DNA of 64,000 bases from NCBI GenBank assembly GCA_963835375.1, contig CAWIGB010000019.1:1-64000 (forward strand), given 5' to 3'. Positions 36,734-45,722 of the stretch are shown one piece after another. Position numbers and translations under genes: made by a program. Below the pieces are notes generated by a model. It was not told the origin of the DNA. It saw only the letters and a program-made list of their open reading frames with translations, and did no database searches. Within the stretch, counting starts at the first letter, position 1. Each line of letters starts with the position of its first letter. Source of the DNA: Salinisphaera sp963835375. Lineage in GTDB: Bacteria; Pseudomonadota; Gammaproteobacteria; Nevskiales; Salinisphaeraceae.

Positions 36734-37450
36734 TCAGTCGGGCGTTTCCTCGGTCGATGGCGCCTCGTCGGGCCGGTCCGTGGCTTCATAGTGCTGGGCA
36801 CCGAAGATCATGGCCCGGAACATGATCTTGGCCTCGCGGGCCATTTCGGCAGCGCTCAGCCCGGTGTCCTCGGTCAGCCATTCGGCGACCAGCTCGTTGA
36901 ACATGCCCACGAGCGCCACACCCGGCAGTCGGTAGTTGCGCTCCGGCAGCATGCCTGATTCGGCCATCAGCTCGGCGTAGCGCTGGATGATATCGGCCAG
37001 CGCGTGCGTGGTCGCACGGCGTTTCTTTTCCATCGCCTCGGATACACCCACCGCCTCGATGCAGATAATGCGCCCGCGCCGCGGGTCGACCAGCAGGTAA
37101 TGAATCACCGATTCGATGGTGTCGGCCACGCGCTCGGTGAGTGTGTCGCGACCGCTGGTCAGCGCGGCGCGAATTATGTTCTCCATTTCCTCGACCAGCG
37201 CGTCGTAGACCGCGTGCAGGATGGATTCGCGCCCGCCGAATTGTTCGTAGAAATGCCGCGTCGAGACCTTGGCCTGGCTGCAGACCGCCTCGATCGGCGT
37301 CGCGGCATAGCCGCGTTCGCCGAACAGCGCGGTGCCGGCGGTAATCAGCCGTTGGTGGCGCTGTCGGCGGAGTTCTTCGGCGGACAGACCGCGATAACCA
37401 CGCTTGCGGCTACGGGTCGAGGCAGTGCTTTTTCGGGCGGAGTCGGTCAC
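36734..37450 (-). CDS. TetR-family transcriptional regulator
   Basis: 238 residues with a GTG start at 37450. A basic N-terminal arm (STASTRSRKRGYRGLSAEEL) precedes the helix-turn-helix at about residues 30-85 (RLITAGTALFGERGYAATPI, VCSQAKVSTRHFYEQFGGRE). The C-terminal ligand domain ends with MFNELVAEWLTEDTGLSAAE. It lies between the acyl-CoA synthetase and fadE, divergent from fadE by about 136 bases, so it probably represses the fatty-acid genes until an acyl ligand binds. Its stop nearly touches the stop of the synthetase gene (nine bases). Confidence 0.88.
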   Translation of the reverse strand: MTDSARKSTASTRSRKRGYRGLSAEELRRQRHQRLITAGTALFGERGYAATPIEAVCSQAKVSTRHFYEQFGGRESILHAVYDALVEEMENIIRAALTSGRDTLTERVADTIESVIHYLLVDPRRGRIICIEAVGVSEAMEKKRRATTHALADIIQRYAELMAESGMLPERNYRLPGVALVGMFNELVAEWLTEDTGLSAAEMAREAKIMFRAMIFGAQHYEATDRPDEAPSTEETPD

Positions 37451-37462
37451 GGGCGGGCCTGC

Positions 37463-37490
37463 TTGACGGCATGCATTCGGTTGGTATTAT
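37463..37490 (+). promoter_or_regulatory. Sigma-70-type promoter for the fadE operon
   Basis: TTGACG (37463-37468), 16 bases, TATTAT (37485-37490): a good -35/-10 pair for the primary sigma factor, about 95 bases before the fadE start. AT-rich sequence just downstream (GAAAACCTATCTTTTTGAAA) overlaps the expected start of transcription and could be the operator of the divergent TetR protein. Confidence 0.55.
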
Positions 37491-37585
37491 CTGAAAACCT
37501 ATCTTTTTGAAAAGGGCTTTCCATAAAAACTTTGCCTGTATAAGGCATGCAAGCCCTCCGGTTTTCCTGTTTTGGCGAGGTCGCC

Positions 37586-40084
37586 ATGTTCGGACTGATT
37601 ACTGCGCTTATTCTCATCGGTCTGTATTGGACCCTGTTTTATCGTGGAATATCCCTCGCGGTGTTCACCGGGGTCACCGCGCTCGTGCTGGCGGCCTTCT
37701 GGGCGCTGGGCTTCTACGGTCCGACCGGCCTCGGCATCGCCGCGGTGTTGTTCGCCATCCCGGCGATCACATTCAACGTCGTGCCGTTGCGTCGCGCGCT
37801 GATGAGCCGGCCGCTCTACGGTGTGTTCCGGCGTATCCTTCCGGAAATGGGGGCCACCGAGAAAGAGGCGATCGAAGCCGGCCAGGTCTGGTGGGAAGGC
37901 GAGATGTTCCGTGGCCGGCCGGACTGGAACCAGCTGCTCGACTTCAAGCTCACGAAGCTCACCGAGGCCGAGCAGGCCTTCCTGGACAACGAAACCGAGC
38001 AACTCTGCGCGATGATCGATGACTGGGAGGTCAATTTCGAACTCAAGGACCTCCCCGAGCCCGTCTGGGACTATATACGCAACCATCGCTTCTTCGCCAT
38101 GCTCATTCCGAAGGAGCACGGTGGTCTGGGCTTCTCGGCGTACGGCCAGTCCTGTGTGGTGGCCAAGATCGCCACGCGTTCGCTGACAGCCGCGGTTACC
38201 GTCATGGTGCCGAACTCGCTCGGCCCGGGTGAGTTGCTGGTGCATTACGGCACCAAGGAGCAACAGGACCGGTGGCTGCCGGGCCTGGCCAACGGGCAGG
38301 AGCTGCCGTGCTTTGCGCTGACCGGCGTCGAGGTCGGCTCGGACGCCACCCAGATGCCGGATACCGGCATCGTCACCCGGCGTACGATCGACGGCGAGGA
38401 CGTGCTCGGCCTGAGCCTCACCTTCAACAAGCGCTACATCACGCTGGCGCCGGTGGCGACCGTCATGGGGTTGGCGTTCAAGCTGCAGGACCCCGATGGC
38501 CTGCTGGGCGATCCCGACCAGATCGACTACGGCATCACCTGCGCGTTGCTCTCCACCGACACGCCGGGGGTGGAGATCGGCCGTCGGCATTATCCGGGCG
38601 CGGTGTTCATGAACGGGCCCATCCACGGCAAGGACGTGTTCGTGCCGATCGATGCGATCATCGGCGGTCCGGAACAGGCCGGCAAGGGCTGGCGCATGCT
38701 GGTGGAATGCCTGTCGGCCGGGCGCGGCATTTCGCTGCCGGCGCTGTCGACCGCAACCGGCAAGGGCATGTACGGCATCACCTCGGCCTACGCGCGTATC
38801 CGGCGTCAGTTCGGCACCGAGATCGGCAACTTCGAGGGCGTACGCGAAGGCCTCGGCGTGATCGGCGGCTATGCCTATATCCTGGAGAACGTACGCAACC
38901 TGACCGCCTCCGGCGTGGATAACTGCACGCCCAGCGTGGTCACCGCGATGATCAAGTATCATTCGACCGAGATGATGCGCACGGTCATCAACCACGCCAT
39001 GGATATTCATTCCGGGCGCGGCATCATCATGGGGCCGCGTAACTATCTGGCGGCCGCATATCAGGCACTGCCGGTGGCGATCGCGGTCGAAGGCGCCAAC
39101 GTGATGACGCGCAGTCTGATGATCTTCGGCCAGGGCGCGATTCGTTGCCATCCCTATGTGCTGTCCGAGATGGAGGCCGCGCACAACCCGGACTTCAAGG
39201 CCGGCCTGCGCGAGTTCGACCGGCTGCTGTTCTCGCACGTCGGCTATTCGATCAACCGCATGGTGCGCGCGTTCACGCTGGGTCTGACCGGGGCACGCCT
39301 GGCGAAGACGCCGGTCGACAACGCCATGGCCGACTATTATCGGCATCTGGAGCGTTTCTCGGCCGCGCTGGCGTTCTCGGCCGACGTGTCGATGGGCAGC
39401 CTGGGCGGCGCGCTGAAGCTCAAGGAATCGACCTCGGCGCGGCTCGGCGACGTATTGTCACATCTGTATATGGCCTCGGCCACGCTCAAGGCTTTCGAGG
39501 AACACGGCGCGACCGAGGAAGACACCGTGCATGCGGCCTGGGCCCTGGAATATCACCTGCACGCCATCGAATCGGCCTTTCACGATTTCGTGCGCAACTA
39601 TCCGATCAAGGCGCTGCGACCGTTGCTGTCGGTGGTTGCGCTGCCGGCCGGCCGGCGTTTCTCCGGGCCGAGCGATACCCTCAACGGCCGACTTTGCGAC
39701 ATGATGTCGGCTATGACACGCGATTCGGCTTTCGGCAAACGCATGAGTTACGACATCTACATCGGCCGCGGCGAAAACGATCCCACCGGTCGTCTGATGG
39801 CCGCCTACGACAAGCTCAAGGAGGTCGATCCGTTCTATGGCGATTTCCTGCGTGGCGTGAAGCATGGCGAGATCGAGGGCGCGACCATCGAGGCCCAGTT
39901 GCAGGACGCCGTGGAGAAGGGCCGGATCGACGCCGAGCAGGCGGACCAGCTGCGCGAATACGACAAGCTGCGCTACGACGTGTTGCTGACCGACGATTTC
40001 TCCAAGGCATATCTGCTCGATCCGCATTCCGAGGAAGCGCGGCGCGCCGAGGCCCAGGCCGCCGAGTGGCGCAAGGTCTCATGA
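37586..40084 (+). CDS. fadE: Acyl-CoA dehydrogenase FadE
   Basis: 832 residues, close to E. coli FadE (814). Two N-terminal helices (MFGLITALILIGLYWTLFYR, GVTALVLAAFWALGFYGPTG) anchor it in the membrane. The dehydrogenase core follows: LIPKEHGGLGFSAYGQSCVV, CFALTGVEVGSDATQMPDTG, SAGRGISLPALSTATGKGMY, YARIRRQFGTEIGNFEGVRE and DIHSGRGIIMGPRNYLAAAY. The C-terminal 300 residues are the DUF1974 domain typical of FadE. It is the FAD-dependent first step of beta-oxidation. The ATG at 37586 starts the first helix; an upstream ATG at 37547 adds 13 residues that look like leader. Followed without a gap by four coupled or closely spaced lipid genes. Confidence 0.92.
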   Translation: MFGLITALILIGLYWTLFYRGISLAVFTGVTALVLAAFWALGFYGPTGLGIAAVLFAIPAITFNVVPLRRALMSRPLYGVFRRILPEMGATEKEAIEAGQVWWEGEMFRGRPDWNQLLDFKLTKLTEAEQAFLDNETEQLCAMIDDWEVNFELKDLPEPVWDYIRNHRFFAMLIPKEHGGLGFSAYGQSCVVAKIATRSLTAAVTVMVPNSLGPGELLVHYGTKEQQDRWLPGLANGQELPCFALTGVEVGSDATQMPDTGIVTRRTIDGEDVLGLSLTFNKRYITLAPVATVMGLAFKLQDPDGLLGDPDQIDYGITCALLSTDTPGVEIGRRHYPGAVFMNGPIHGKDVFVPIDAIIGGPEQAGKGWRMLVECLSAGRGISLPALSTATGKGMYGITSAYARIRRQFGTEIGNFEGVREGLGVIGGYAYILENVRNLTASGVDNCTPSVVTAMIKYHSTEMMRTVINHAMDIHSGRGIIMGPRNYLAAAYQALPVAIAVEGANVMTRSLMIFGQGAIRCHPYVLSEMEAAHNPDFKAGLREFDRLLFSHVGYSINRMVRAFTLGLTGARLAKTPVDNAMADYYRHLERFSAALAFSADVSMGSLGGALKLKESTSARLGDVLSHLYMASATLKAFEEHGATEEDTVHAAWALEYHLHAIESAFHDFVRNYPIKALRPLLSVVALPAGRRFSGPSDTLNGRLCDMMSAMTRDSAFGKRMSYDIYIGRGENDPTGRLMAAYDKLKEVDPFYGDFLRGVKHGEIEGATIEAQLQDAVEKGRIDAEQADQLREYDKLRYDVLLTDDFSKAYLLDPHSEEARRAEAQAAEWRKVS

Positions 40085-41346
40085 ATTTCGCGCTGCCCGG
40101 CACGCGCCGGATCGCCATCGACGGTGACCCGGCGGCGCTCGTCCGTATCGACCGAGCGGCTGAAGTCGCGCCGGCCGAGGCCGGATTGACCGAGCCGGCC
40201 GTTGAGTCGATCGCCTCGGCCATGCTCGACGATATGTTCGCCACCCGGATCCATCCGGCGGTGATATTCTGTCTGCGCCGGCATGGGCGGGTCGTGCTCA
40301 ACCGTTCGATCGGCTACGCGCGCGGTCTGGCACCGGAGCGCCCGCTGGCACCGAACGCGCGCATCGCCCAGCCGGATACCCCGGTGTGCCTGTTCTCGGC
40401 CAGCAAGGCCGTCATTGCGCTGCTTACGCACAAGCTGGCTGAAGAGGGCGGCATCGATCTGGACCGGCCGGTATCGCACTATCTGCCCGCTTTCACCGGG
40501 CAGGGCAAGTCGCGAACCACGATCGCCCAGGTGCTTGCGCATCAGGGCGGATTTCCGCAGTTCAGCGCGGAAGGTCATGGGCCGGAGATCCTCACCGACT
40601 GGGATCGATGCGTCGAGCGCATCTGTGCCATGCGGGCCGAGGCCGGCGGGCGGCGTCTGGCTTATCATGCCTTCACCGGTGGTTTCATTCTGGGTGAGAT
40701 CATTCGTCGCGTGACCGATGCCCCGGTCACCGATTACCTCGACGCCAAGCTCCGCAAGCCGCTGGGCATGCGCTATTTCACCTATGGTCTGGATGGCCGG
40801 TCGCGCTCGCGCGTGGCCGAGAACCATGTGGCGGGTCAGCCGGTGCGCTGGCCGGTGTCGCGCTGGGCCGAGGACGCGCTGTCGGTGCCGTTCGAGGATG
40901 TCGTGGATATCTCCAATCGCGATTTCTTCATGGACGCGGTGATTCCGGCAGGCAACCTGTATGCGACCGCCGAAGAGCTGTCGCGTTTCTATCAGATGCT
41001 GCTCGACGGCGGCGTATATCAGGGCCAACGACTGTTCAGACTGGACACGCTGGCCCGTGCCACCCAGCCGGCTTCCAACCAGATTCTGGACCGAACGCTG
41101 AAAATTCCGATGCGCTACAGCGAAGGACTCATGCTCGGCATGAACCCGCTCGGGCTGTACGGCCCGATGTGCGGCTCGGCCTATGGCCATCTCGGTTTCA
41201 TGAACATCCTCGGCTGGGCCGATCCGTCGCGCGGGATCTCCGCGGCGCTGATGACCACAGGCAAGGCGATTCTGGGCGGCCATCTGGTCACCTTCATGCG
41301 CAGTCTGGGCGTGCTAAACCATCACTGCGGCGGGCTACGGGCATGA
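40081..41346 (+). CDS. Beta-lactamase-fold serine hydrolase (EstB-like)
   Basis: 421 residues. It shows the S-x-x-K motif in PVCLFSASKAVIALLTHKLA, DRPVSHYLPAFTGQGKSRTT followed by IAQVLAHQGGFPQF, a tyrosine in LAYHAFTGGFILGEIIRR that fits the second catalytic position, and AYGHLGFMNILGWADPSRGI near the end. This is the class C beta-lactamase/EstB esterase family, here most likely an esterase or transacylase on lipids, given its coupling to fadE (ATGA at 40081) and to the next hydrolase (ATGA at 41343). Antibiotic hydrolysis is unlikely. No signal peptide, so it should act in the cytoplasm. Confidence 0.85.
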   Translation: MNFALPGTRRIAIDGDPAALVRIDRAAEVAPAEAGLTEPAVESIASAMLDDMFATRIHPAVIFCLRRHGRVVLNRSIGYARGLAPERPLAPNARIAQPDTPVCLFSASKAVIALLTHKLAEEGGIDLDRPVSHYLPAFTGQGKSRTTIAQVLAHQGGFPQFSAEGHGPEILTDWDRCVERICAMRAEAGGRRLAYHAFTGGFILGEIIRRVTDAPVTDYLDAKLRKPLGMRYFTYGLDGRSRSRVAENHVAGQPVRWPVSRWAEDALSVPFEDVVDISNRDFFMDAVIPAGNLYATAEELSRFYQMLLDGGVYQGQRLFRLDTLARATQPASNQILDRTLKIPMRYSEGLMLGMNPLGLYGPMCGSAYGHLGFMNILGWADPSRGISAALMTTGKAILGGHLVTFMRSLGVLNHHCGGLRA

Positions 41347-42551
41347 ACGCGCCGCGCCGCACGACCGGATACGGCGTCTGGCTGCGCGGCGGCGTGGCCG
41401 CGGCGGCCGATGTCTATGCCGGCACGGTGGATCTGGTCGAGAATGTGCATCGCACCATCGGTGACACCGGCGCATCCGTGAACCCGGTGGCCTGGCCCGA
41501 GCGCGCGATCAGCGGTATCGCCTATGCCGGCGTGCGCGGCATTGGCGGGGCCAGCTTCGCCGCCGCCCGCGGCCTGGCCGGGCTGACGCGGCGATCGATG
41601 CCGGAGGATACCGCCACCGGCGGCGCGCTGCTGGCGCTGCGCAGCGCGCTCAATGGCGCGGTGGGCGACCACCTAGAGGCGAGCGGCAACGAGCTGGCCC
41701 TGCCGATGGCGTTCGTCGACGCGGCGGGGCGCACGCTCGCGAACGACGACCCGCGTCGTCTTGGCGCAATCGCGACCCGGCCCCGGCTCGTGGTACTGGT
41801 GCACGGGCTCGGCATGAACGACCGTCAATGGCGCCATGGTGCGAATCCGGATTTCGGCGAACGTCTGGCCGCCGATCACGGCTATGCCGCGCTTCGCCTG
41901 CGTTATAACTCGGGCCGCGATATCGCCACCAACGGCGCCGAACTGGCCGAGCGGCTGGAGCGCCTGGTCGCGGCCTGGCCGGCACCGCTCGAACGAATGA
42001 GCGTGATCGGTCACAGCATGGGGGGGCTGGTGTTGCGCGCGGCGATCGAGGCCGGGCGTGCCGCCGGCCATCGCTGGCCTCGAGTGCTGGCCGATCTGAT
42101 CTGTCTGGGTTCGCCCCATCGCGGCGCGCCCCTGGAACGGGTCGGCGAATCGCTCAACCGCGGTCTGGCGTGGTCGCGCTATACGCGCGCCTTTCATGCC
42201 ATCGGCGACGTCCGCAGCGTCGGCGTGAAGAACCTGCGCCATGGATGGTCTCCGCGGCACGACGATGACGTCGCGCCCACTGGCTGTTTCCTGGTCGCCG
42301 CCTCGCTCGGGCAATCCGATCAAGACCCGATCGGCCGTGTGCTCGGCGATCTGCTGGTGACCGTCGACAGCGCCTTCGATCATCCGCGTGTGCTGAATGA
42401 CGCGGACCTGGATGGCTGTGTGTTCTACGGCATGACGCATTTCGCGCTGATTCACCACGACGATGTGTATCGGGCGCTGCGCGAGTGGCTGGCGCCGCGG
42501 CTGGGCGAACCGGCGGGCGCCTTTCAACGCACCGAACAATCGAGGAGGTGA
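41343..42551 (+). CDS. Alpha/beta hydrolase (lipase/esterase-like)
   Basis: 402 residues. The N-terminal 130 residues are a helical, alanine-rich region of unknown role (GVAAAADVYAGTVDLVENVH, RAISGIAYAGVRGIGGASFA). The hydrolase core has the oxyanion segment RLVVLVHGLGMNDRQWRHG, the nucleophile elbow RMSVIGHSMGGLVLRAAIEA, LADLICLGSPHRGAPLERVG and a late histidine in FYGMTHFALIHHDDVYRAL. The layout recalls PGAP1-like or triacylglycerol lipases. Start coupled to the previous gene through ATGA. The acyl-CoA-binding protein gene follows five bases later. Probably releases or transfers fatty acids for the same pathway. Confidence 0.82.
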   Translation: MNAPRRTTGYGVWLRGGVAAAADVYAGTVDLVENVHRTIGDTGASVNPVAWPERAISGIAYAGVRGIGGASFAAARGLAGLTRRSMPEDTATGGALLALRSALNGAVGDHLEASGNELALPMAFVDAAGRTLANDDPRRLGAIATRPRLVVLVHGLGMNDRQWRHGANPDFGERLAADHGYAALRLRYNSGRDIATNGAELAERLERLVAAWPAPLERMSVIGHSMGGLVLRAAIEAGRAAGHRWPRVLADLICLGSPHRGAPLERVGESLNRGLAWSRYTRAFHAIGDVRSVGVKNLRHGWSPRHDDDVAPTGCFLVAASLGQSDQDPIGRVLGDLLVTVDSAFDHPRVLNDADLDGCVFYGMTHFALIHHDDVYRALREWLAPRLGEPAGAFQRTEQSRR

Positions 42552-42556
42552 CAACG

Positions 42557-42835
42557 ATGTCCGATATCAAGCAACGCTTCGATGAAGCGGTCGACAAGGT
42601 CCGCAACGCGCCCAGCGATGGCGAATTCAAGCCGTCACAGGATTTTCAGCTCAAGATGTACGGTCTGTACCGTCAGGCAATCGATGGCGACGTGACCGGC
42701 AAGAAGCCGAGCCTCATCAATCCGGTGGCCCGCTACAAATGGCAGGCCTGGAAGGACAACGAAGGCACGAGCCGCGACGATGCGATGTCGGCGTACGTCG
42801 CCGAGGTCGACAAGATCGAGGCCCGCTACGGGTGA
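42557..42835 (+). CDS. Acyl-CoA-binding protein (ACBP)
   Basis: 92 residues, the normal size for the small four-helix ACBP family, which is well known from eukaryotes and found in a minority of bacteria. Visible are MSDIKQRFDEAVDKVRNAP, SQDFQLKMYGLYRQAIDGDV and the conserved ligand region KPSLINPVARYKWQAWKDNE, with the K-x-x-x-W-x-A-W pattern. It binds long-chain acyl-CoA and buffers or shuttles it between enzymes. The ATG has the strong ribosome site GGAGGTGACAACG. Its place between lipid hydrolases and a FabG4-like reductase supports a role in acyl-CoA handling. Confidence 0.9.
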   Translation: MSDIKQRFDEAVDKVRNAPSDGEFKPSQDFQLKMYGLYRQAIDGDVTGKKPSLINPVARYKWQAWKDNEGTSRDDAMSAYVAEVDKIEARYG

Positions 42836-42962
42836 CGCAAGCGGTTGCTGCATACGCCGCGCGCTGGGTTGCGTGCGGTTCGACGGACTATATTGGGAGT
42901 CGACAGGGCCGCGATGGATCGCAGCCGTGCCGGCTCGATCAGAACCACAGGACGATTTTCCG

Positions 42963-44327
42963 ATGAGCGACTATCTGGTCAACGCAGCCTCGAAACCGAC
43001 CCTGCGCAAGTTCATGGGCGCGCTGGGCATTCCGACGCCGGTGGAGCTCGCGCGTGCCGACGGCAGCTATCAGGCTCGCTTCCTCGATGGCCAGCGCGTG
43101 CTGTTCGGCGCCGGGCCCGGCGCGAGCGCCCGCGAGACGGCGACCACCGTGCTGGCGGGTACCGGCGCCCGAGTGGATACCAGCGACAAGCCGCAGCCCG
43201 GCGACGAAGACGTGTATGACGCGCTGGTCTTCGATGCCACGAACATGAGCGGCGCGGCCGAGCTCAAGGCACTCTACGAGTTCTTCCATCCGGTGGCTCG
43301 CAAGCTCACCAAGAACGCCCGCGTGGTGGTGCTCAGCAGCCGTCCCGAGTCGATGGAGACAGTGGCGGCGGCGGCCGCAGCCCGCGCGGTGGAGGGCTTC
43401 ACGCGCTCGTTTGCCAAGGAGATCGGCAAGTTCGGCTCGACCGTCAACCTGCTGTATGTGGAACCGGGCGCTGAACCTCGTCTTGCCGCGCCGCTGCGAT
43501 TCTTCCTGTCCGATCACAGCGCCTTCGTGGACGGCCAGGCGCTGACCGTGACCGCTCGCGGCATCTTTCCGCCGAACGCGTCGGAAACCCAGCCACTGGC
43601 CGGCAAGACCGCACTGGTCACCGGCGGCGCGCGCGGCATCGGCGCGGCCACGGCTGCCCGGCTCGCCGCCGAGGGGGCGCACGTGGTCTGTCTCGACATC
43701 CCACAGGACAAGGACAGCCTGGAGGAGACGGTCGGCGAATTCGGCGGCACCGCGCTGGCGCTGGACATCACCGACGACAATGCGCCGCGCCAGATCGCCG
43801 ATTTCTTCAAGGAGAAATTCGGCGGCGTGGATATCGTCATCCACAACGCCGGCGTGACCCGCGACAAGACGCTGGCCAACATGCCCGAGCACTACTGGGA
43901 CATGGTGCTCGCGATCAATCTGCAGGCGATCCTGGCCGTCGACGCCGTGCTCATGGACGAACAGGTCATCAACGAACACGGGCGCGTGGTCTGTCTGTGC
44001 TCGATCGGCGGCATCGCCGGCAATCGCGGCCAGACCAACTACGGCGCGACCAAGGCCGGCCTGATCGGCTTCGTCGAACGCCGCGCCGATGCCCAGCGCG
44101 AACGCGGCGTGACCGTCAACGCCGTGGCGCCCGGCTTCATCGAAACCCGCATGACCGCGGAAATGCCGTTCGGCGTGCGCGAGGCCGGCCGTCGGCTCGC
44201 CTCGCTCGGCCAGGGCGGCACGCCCGGTGATGTAGCCGAGGCCATCACCTTTCTGTGTACCCCCGGCGCCGGCGGTGTCTCGGGCAACGTGCTGCGGGTC
44301 TGCGGGCAGAGCCTGATCGGGGCCTGA
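42963..44327 (+). CDS. fabG4: FabG4-like 3-oxoacyl-(ACP/CoA) reductase
   Basis: 454 residues, the high-molecular-weight FabG type known from mycobacteria (FabG4). The first 200 residues are an N-terminal flavodoxin-like domain (SDYLVNAASKPTLRKFMGAL, DALVFDATNMSGAAELKALY). The C-terminal short-chain dehydrogenase domain has TALVTGGARGIGAATAARLA (NAD(P) binding), VIHNAGVTRDKTLANMPEHY, LCSIGGIAGNRGQTNYGATK (catalytic Ser, Tyr and Lys) and VNAVAPGFIETRMTAEMPFG. It reduces 3-oxoacyl thioesters, or runs the reverse reaction. Last gene of the lipid operon; a strong terminator follows 22 bases later. Confidence 0.85.
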   Translation: MSDYLVNAASKPTLRKFMGALGIPTPVELARADGSYQARFLDGQRVLFGAGPGASARETATTVLAGTGARVDTSDKPQPGDEDVYDALVFDATNMSGAAELKALYEFFHPVARKLTKNARVVVLSSRPESMETVAAAAAARAVEGFTRSFAKEIGKFGSTVNLLYVEPGAEPRLAAPLRFFLSDHSAFVDGQALTVTARGIFPPNASETQPLAGKTALVTGGARGIGAATAARLAAEGAHVVCLDIPQDKDSLEETVGEFGGTALALDITDDNAPRQIADFFKEKFGGVDIVIHNAGVTRDKTLANMPEHYWDMVLAINLQAILAVDAVLMDEQVINEHGRVVCLCSIGGIAGNRGQTNYGATKAGLIGFVERRADAQRERGVTVNAVAPGFIETRMTAEMPFGVREAGRRLASLGQGGTPGDVAEAITFLCTPGAGGVSGNVLRVCGQSLIGA

Positions 44328-44349
44328 GCCCGCGCGTCTCGCCATCCGG

Positions 44350-44386
44350 AAAAGCCGGCGTCGTACGCTGCGACGCCGGCTTTTTT
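44350..44386. terminator. Bidirectional intrinsic terminator
   Basis: AAAAGCCGGCGTCG (44350-44363) pairs perfectly with CGACGCCGGCTTTT (44371-44384), with a 7-base loop and a T-run to 44386. A-rich and T-rich flanks make it work both ways: for the lipid operon on the plus strand and for the hydrolase gene ending at 44386 on the minus strand, whose stop codon touches it. Confidence 0.9.
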
Positions 44387-45264
44387 CATGTCGGCGAGGC
44401 GGTCGGCTCGTGCTCGGCGAGCCAGGCCGCGATCCGGGGCCAGATCTCCCGCCGGGCCGGTCTGGAGACGACGATGCCCGGGTGGTCATAATCGGTTTCG
44501 AAGCCTTGCGTCTTTCCGGCGACCCAGAACGTCTTGTCGGTGCTGGCGATGGACTCGACAAAGCGGCGACAGCCCGCGCTCGGATCGACACGATCGGCAG
44601 CGCCACTGATCGCCAGTGTCGGTGCGTGGATGCCTGCCAGTTCGGCGCCGAACCCTGCGCCGTGCCGGCGCTCGACCCAGTCGCAGGCGTCGAACACGGC
44701 CGCGGCCGGCTCATCGACCGGGCCGAGGCCCGCGGCACGCGCCGGCAGATGGCCGAGCATTCGCGCGATCGTCTTGGTCGCCAGGTTGCCGGGCCGGTCG
44801 AGCATGCGTTTGCCCACTTCGTACTGGCTGGCGAGCAGCACGAGCCCGGCCACGGTCTCGCTCGGCAGCCGGGTCGCGATCGCCCGGGCAGCCAGCACGC
44901 CGCCGAAGGAATGTCCGATCCAGAACGCGGGGCGCTCGTGGCTGCGCGCCACGCGCCGCGCGACCACCGGCAGATCGTGGGCCAGATGTTCGACCAGCCC
45001 GCGGCGCCGGGTGCAGCGCGGCGAATCCGACAGCCCGCGCCGCTGTACCGCGATCACCGGATGCCCGGCACGCGCCAGGTAGGCGGCCAGGCCCACTTCG
45101 CGTTCCGACAGCCAGAAGCGCCGATCGGTGAACATGCCGTGCACCAGCACCGCCGGCGCGCCGTGACGCTCGGCGGAGGCGTCCACGCGCAGGATGCGAA
45201 ACGCGCCGCCGTCGTCGGCGGTCAGATCCTCGACGTGGACCGACAGCGGCCGGACGTCAGCCAC
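44386..45264 (-). CDS. Alpha/beta hydrolase
   Basis: 292 residues. It has VLVHGMFTDRRFWLSEREVG (oxyanion loop), PVIAVQRRGLSDSPRCTRRR, the nucleophile elbow FWIGHSFGGVLAARAIATRL, the acid in LAISGAADRVDPSAGC and the terminal histidine in YDHPGIVVSRPARREIWPRI. Similar in layout to bacterial lipases and to the phospholipase-type group that takes long acyl chains; substrate unknown. Its start overlaps the end of the DUF3429 gene by eight bases, so the two form an operon read toward the terminator at 44350. Confidence 0.82.
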   Translation of the reverse strand: MADVRPLSVHVEDLTADDGGAFRILRVDASAERHGAPAVLVHGMFTDRRFWLSEREVGLAAYLARAGHPVIAVQRRGLSDSPRCTRRRGLVEHLAHDLPVVARRVARSHERPAFWIGHSFGGVLAARAIATRLPSETVAGLVLLASQYEVGKRMLDRPGNLATKTIARMLGHLPARAAGLGPVDEPAAAVFDACDWVERRHGAGFGAELAGIHAPTLAISGAADRVDPSAGCRRFVESIASTDKTFWVAGKTQGFETDYDHPGIVVSRPARREIWPRIAAWLAEHEPTASPT

Positions 45265-45703
45265 GCATGACGCGCCAGCCGATCGCCACCACGCAAGCAG
45301 CGACGATCAGCGTGATCAAGCGGCGCAGCTGAAGAAATCCGCGCCCCTGCCAGCCCTGGCGGGCGCCGTTCTCGTCGCCCAGCCAGGCGATGACCAGAGC
45401 GGCCAGCAGCATGAAGAACGGCCACGGCCCGCTCATGAGCAGGGCGGGCCAGGCGATCAGCGCCGGCACCACCGCCAGCACCATGTCCTGTGGCGGCGCC
45501 TGTCTGGCGGCCAGCATGCGGCCCCATTGCACGCCGCCGATGAACGATACGATGGTGGCGAGATATGCCAGCAGCCAGTGCAACGCCTGGGCCGCGCCGT
45601 TCCCGGAATGGGCGAAGGCGTAATACACGCCGGCCGCGAAGGGCACGACCGCGAGCGCGGTCAGGCCGGTGGCCAACGACAGGGCGGATACGGAACGCGC
45701 CAT
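45257..45703 (-). CDS. DUF3429 membrane protein
   Basis: 148 residues with about four membrane segments (ALSLATGLTALAVVPFAAGV, HWLLAYLATIVSFIGGVQWG, MVLAVVPALIAWPALLMSGP, FMLLAALVIAWLGDENGARQ). The segment SFIGGVQWGRML is the signature of the DUF3429 family. The ATG at 45703 is chosen because it starts the first helix; an upstream start would add an Arg/Pro-rich leader. Function unknown. Overlaps the next gene in the operon. Confidence 0.78.
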   Translation of the reverse strand: MARSVSALSLATGLTALAVVPFAAGVYYAFAHSGNGAAQALHWLLAYLATIVSFIGGVQWGRMLAARQAPPQDMVLAVVPALIAWPALLMSGPWPFFMLLAALVIAWLGDENGARQGWQGRGFLQLRRLITLIVAACVVAIGWRVMRG

Positions 45704-45722
45704 GACAACTCCTCGGATCGGG

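Noticed and set aside
39145..40080. Upstream extension of the beta-lactamase-fold gene through fadE
   Set aside because: The region is coded as FadE in another frame; the hydrolase starts at the ATG overlapping the fadE stop.
40381..40440. Beta-lactamase resistance gene suggested by the S-x-x-K motif
   Set aside because: No signal peptide, lipid-gene operon context and EstB-like layout argue for an esterase, not antibiotic resistance.
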